From positions 186,001 through 250,000 of the forward strand of contig CBDCGI010000005.1 in the NCBI GenBank assembly GCA_965216725.1: a stretch of 64,000 bases of DNA. The letters are read 5' to 3'. Within the stretch, counting starts at the first letter, position 1, and each line of letters starts with the position of its first letter. Made by a program: the position numbers and the translations under genes. The stretch is from JACZUI01 sp965216725. Lineage in GTDB: Bacteria > Actinomycetota > Acidimicrobiia > Spongiisociales > ZC4RG35. Under the pieces are notes generated by a model. That model was not told the DNA's origin and ran no database searches. It worked only from the letters and a program-made list of their open reading frames with translations. Shown piece by piece: positions 63,198-64,000 of this stretch.

Positions 63198-63833
63198 ATG
63201 TCTGCGATGTCCGAGGCTCTCCCTCACGCCACCGTCACCAGGCTCCCTCAATACCTGCGGCTGCTCGACGATCTCGGGGGAGCACGGGAAACCGTCAGCT
63301 CAGACCAGTTAGCCGAGGCCGCCGGAGTCAACGCAGCCAACGTCAGGAGAGACCTTCTCTACCTCGACTTTCACGGCATGCGCGGCGTCGGCTACTCGAC
63401 TGTCGAGCTGAGGGACAGGATTCGCTCCGAGCTGGGGATCTCGCAACGGCGCAACGTCGCCATCGTTGGGGCCGGCAACCTAGGCCGGGCCCTTGCCAAT
63501 TACGGCGGGCTGCGCCGCCGCGGTTTCGACGTCTGTTCCATCTTCGACCACGACCGCAACGTCATCGGAACCAAAGTTGGTGCCCTCGTGGTCCGGCCGA
63601 TCGAAGAAATCGCCTCCAGCAAGAGAGACTTCGACATGGCAATCCTGGCCGTTCCGGCCAACGCCGCTCAGCCAGTGACCGACGTGCTGGTGGGTGCAGG
63701 TGTCACTTCGATTCTCAACTTCGCACCAGTCCGAGTCTCGGTTCCGCGGCAGGTGTACGTGAGACAGGTCGACCTGTCGATGGAGCTTCAGGTGCTCAGC
63801 TACTACGACGCTGTCGTGGCGGGAGGGGACTAG
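63198..63833 (+). CDS. rex: Redox-sensing transcriptional repressor Rex
   Basis: A 211-residue Rex protein. Residues about 10-75 form the winged helix (RLPQYLRLLDDLGGARETVS, LAEAAGVNAANVRRDLLYLD). The Rossmann domain (about 80-211) binds NADH and NAD+ through VAIVGAGNLGRALANYGG, with VCSIFDHDRNVIG next. Rex releases DNA when NADH is high and often controls nuo, cytochrome bd and rex itself. It is divergent from the flavoprotein gene and lies 3.2 kb from the nuoA start of the second operon. No full Rex box is visible in its own 34-base promoter gap. Confidence 0.95.
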   Translation: MSAMSEALPHATVTRLPQYLRLLDDLGGARETVSSDQLAEAAGVNAANVRRDLLYLDFHGMRGVGYSTVELRDRIRSELGISQRRNVAIVGAGNLGRALANYGGLRRRGFDVCSIFDHDRNVIGTKVGALVVRPIEEIASSKRDFDMAILAVPANAAQPVTDVLVGAGVTSILNFAPVRVSVPRQVYVRQVDLSMELQVLSYYDAVVAGGD

Positions 63834-63849
63834 CCGTCGGAGCGACCGA

Positions 63850-64000
63850 TCAGGCGCTCTCTCGCTCCTGGATCTCCTCGTATTGGTGCAATGCCACCAA
63901 GAAAGCGAGGAAGATGACTAGCGAAACCAGCGTGTACGTGATGGGGATGATCCTGATCTCGAGCGAGTTGAGACCTTCGATGTCATCCGGTTTTGGCCCG
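63850..64000 (-). CDS. C-terminal end of a small membrane protein, cut off by window edge
   Basis: The minus-strand frame is open from the window end to a TGA at 63850-63852. The 49 visible residues contain one membrane helix (about IIPITYTLVSLVIFLAFLVA) and end HQYEEIQERESA. The start and identity lie outside the window. It is convergent with rex, with 16 bases between the stops. Confidence 0.6.
   Translation of the reverse strand, partial: GPKPDDIEGLNSLEIRIIPITYTLVSLVIFLAFLVALHQYEEIQERESA

Overview
The window is high-GC bacterial chromosome with densely packed genes, many GTG and TTG starts and frequent 1-17 base stop/start overlaps. The gene content (GuaB3-type IMP dehydrogenase, actinobacterial-style transaldolase, LCP cell-wall ligase, several ECF sigma factors, Rex, MoaA, AbiEi/DUF559 protein) points to an actinomycete, possibly an acidimicrobiia-like lineage; that placement is inference from family recognition only. 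I saw no tRNA, rRNA, transposase, phage gene or CRISPR array.

Layout. 1-2.1 kb: truncated sucC coupled to a stand-alone B12-binding methylmalonyl-CoA mutase domain, then a VapBC toxin-antitoxin pair. 2.1-6.2 kb: two ECF sigma-factor operons, each followed by a membrane-anchored extracytoplasmic protein; these and a lipoprotein share a related domain. 6.3-10.4 kb: transaldolase, a membrane protein, a PcrA/UvrD helicase. 10.4-10.9 kb: gene-free tandem repeats. 10.9-16.8 kb: histidine kinase, CheA-like hybrid kinase, guaA, guaB3. 16.8-25.6 kb: CPBP protease, trpS, a molybdopterin-fold/pentapeptide fusion, LCP protein, GAF histidine kinase, Nudix, GNAT, and an ArsR-MFS pair.

25.6-36.5 kb holds a complex I cluster on the minus strand with 11 genes (nuoABCDHIJKLMN) and no NADH-input module (nuoEFG). 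Four of its genes (nuoB, nuoD, nuoH, nuoL) carry small frameshifts, as does the neighbouring phosphodiesterase gene. Three of its gaps hold copies of a 116-119 bp hairpin repeat, whose fourth copy lies upstream of vapB.

36.6-45.4 kb: the phosphodiesterase, a DUF559/AbiEi gene bracketed by identical 52-bp palindromes, an iron ABC transporter (substrate-binding protein, permease, ATPase) behind a palindromic operator, a membrane protein, moaA, and a polymer-forming-type membrane protein.

45.4-60.0 kb is a second, intact 14-gene nuo operon (nuoA to nuoN, minus strand) encoding a complete NADH:quinone oxidoreductase. 60.0-64.0 kb: a lipoprotein amidase, a haloacid-dehalogenase-type hydrolase, a geranylgeranyl-reductase-family flavoprotein, the NADH/NAD+ sensor Rex, and the end of a small membrane protein. 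Rex and the flavoprotein sit near the 14-gene nuo operon and suggest a respiratory/quinone neighbourhood.

The most unusual items are the covarying hairpin repeat, the frameshift-rich second complex I, the paired sigma/sensor cassettes with a shared domain, the palindrome-bracketed DUF559 gene, and the molybdopterin-pentapeptide fusion.
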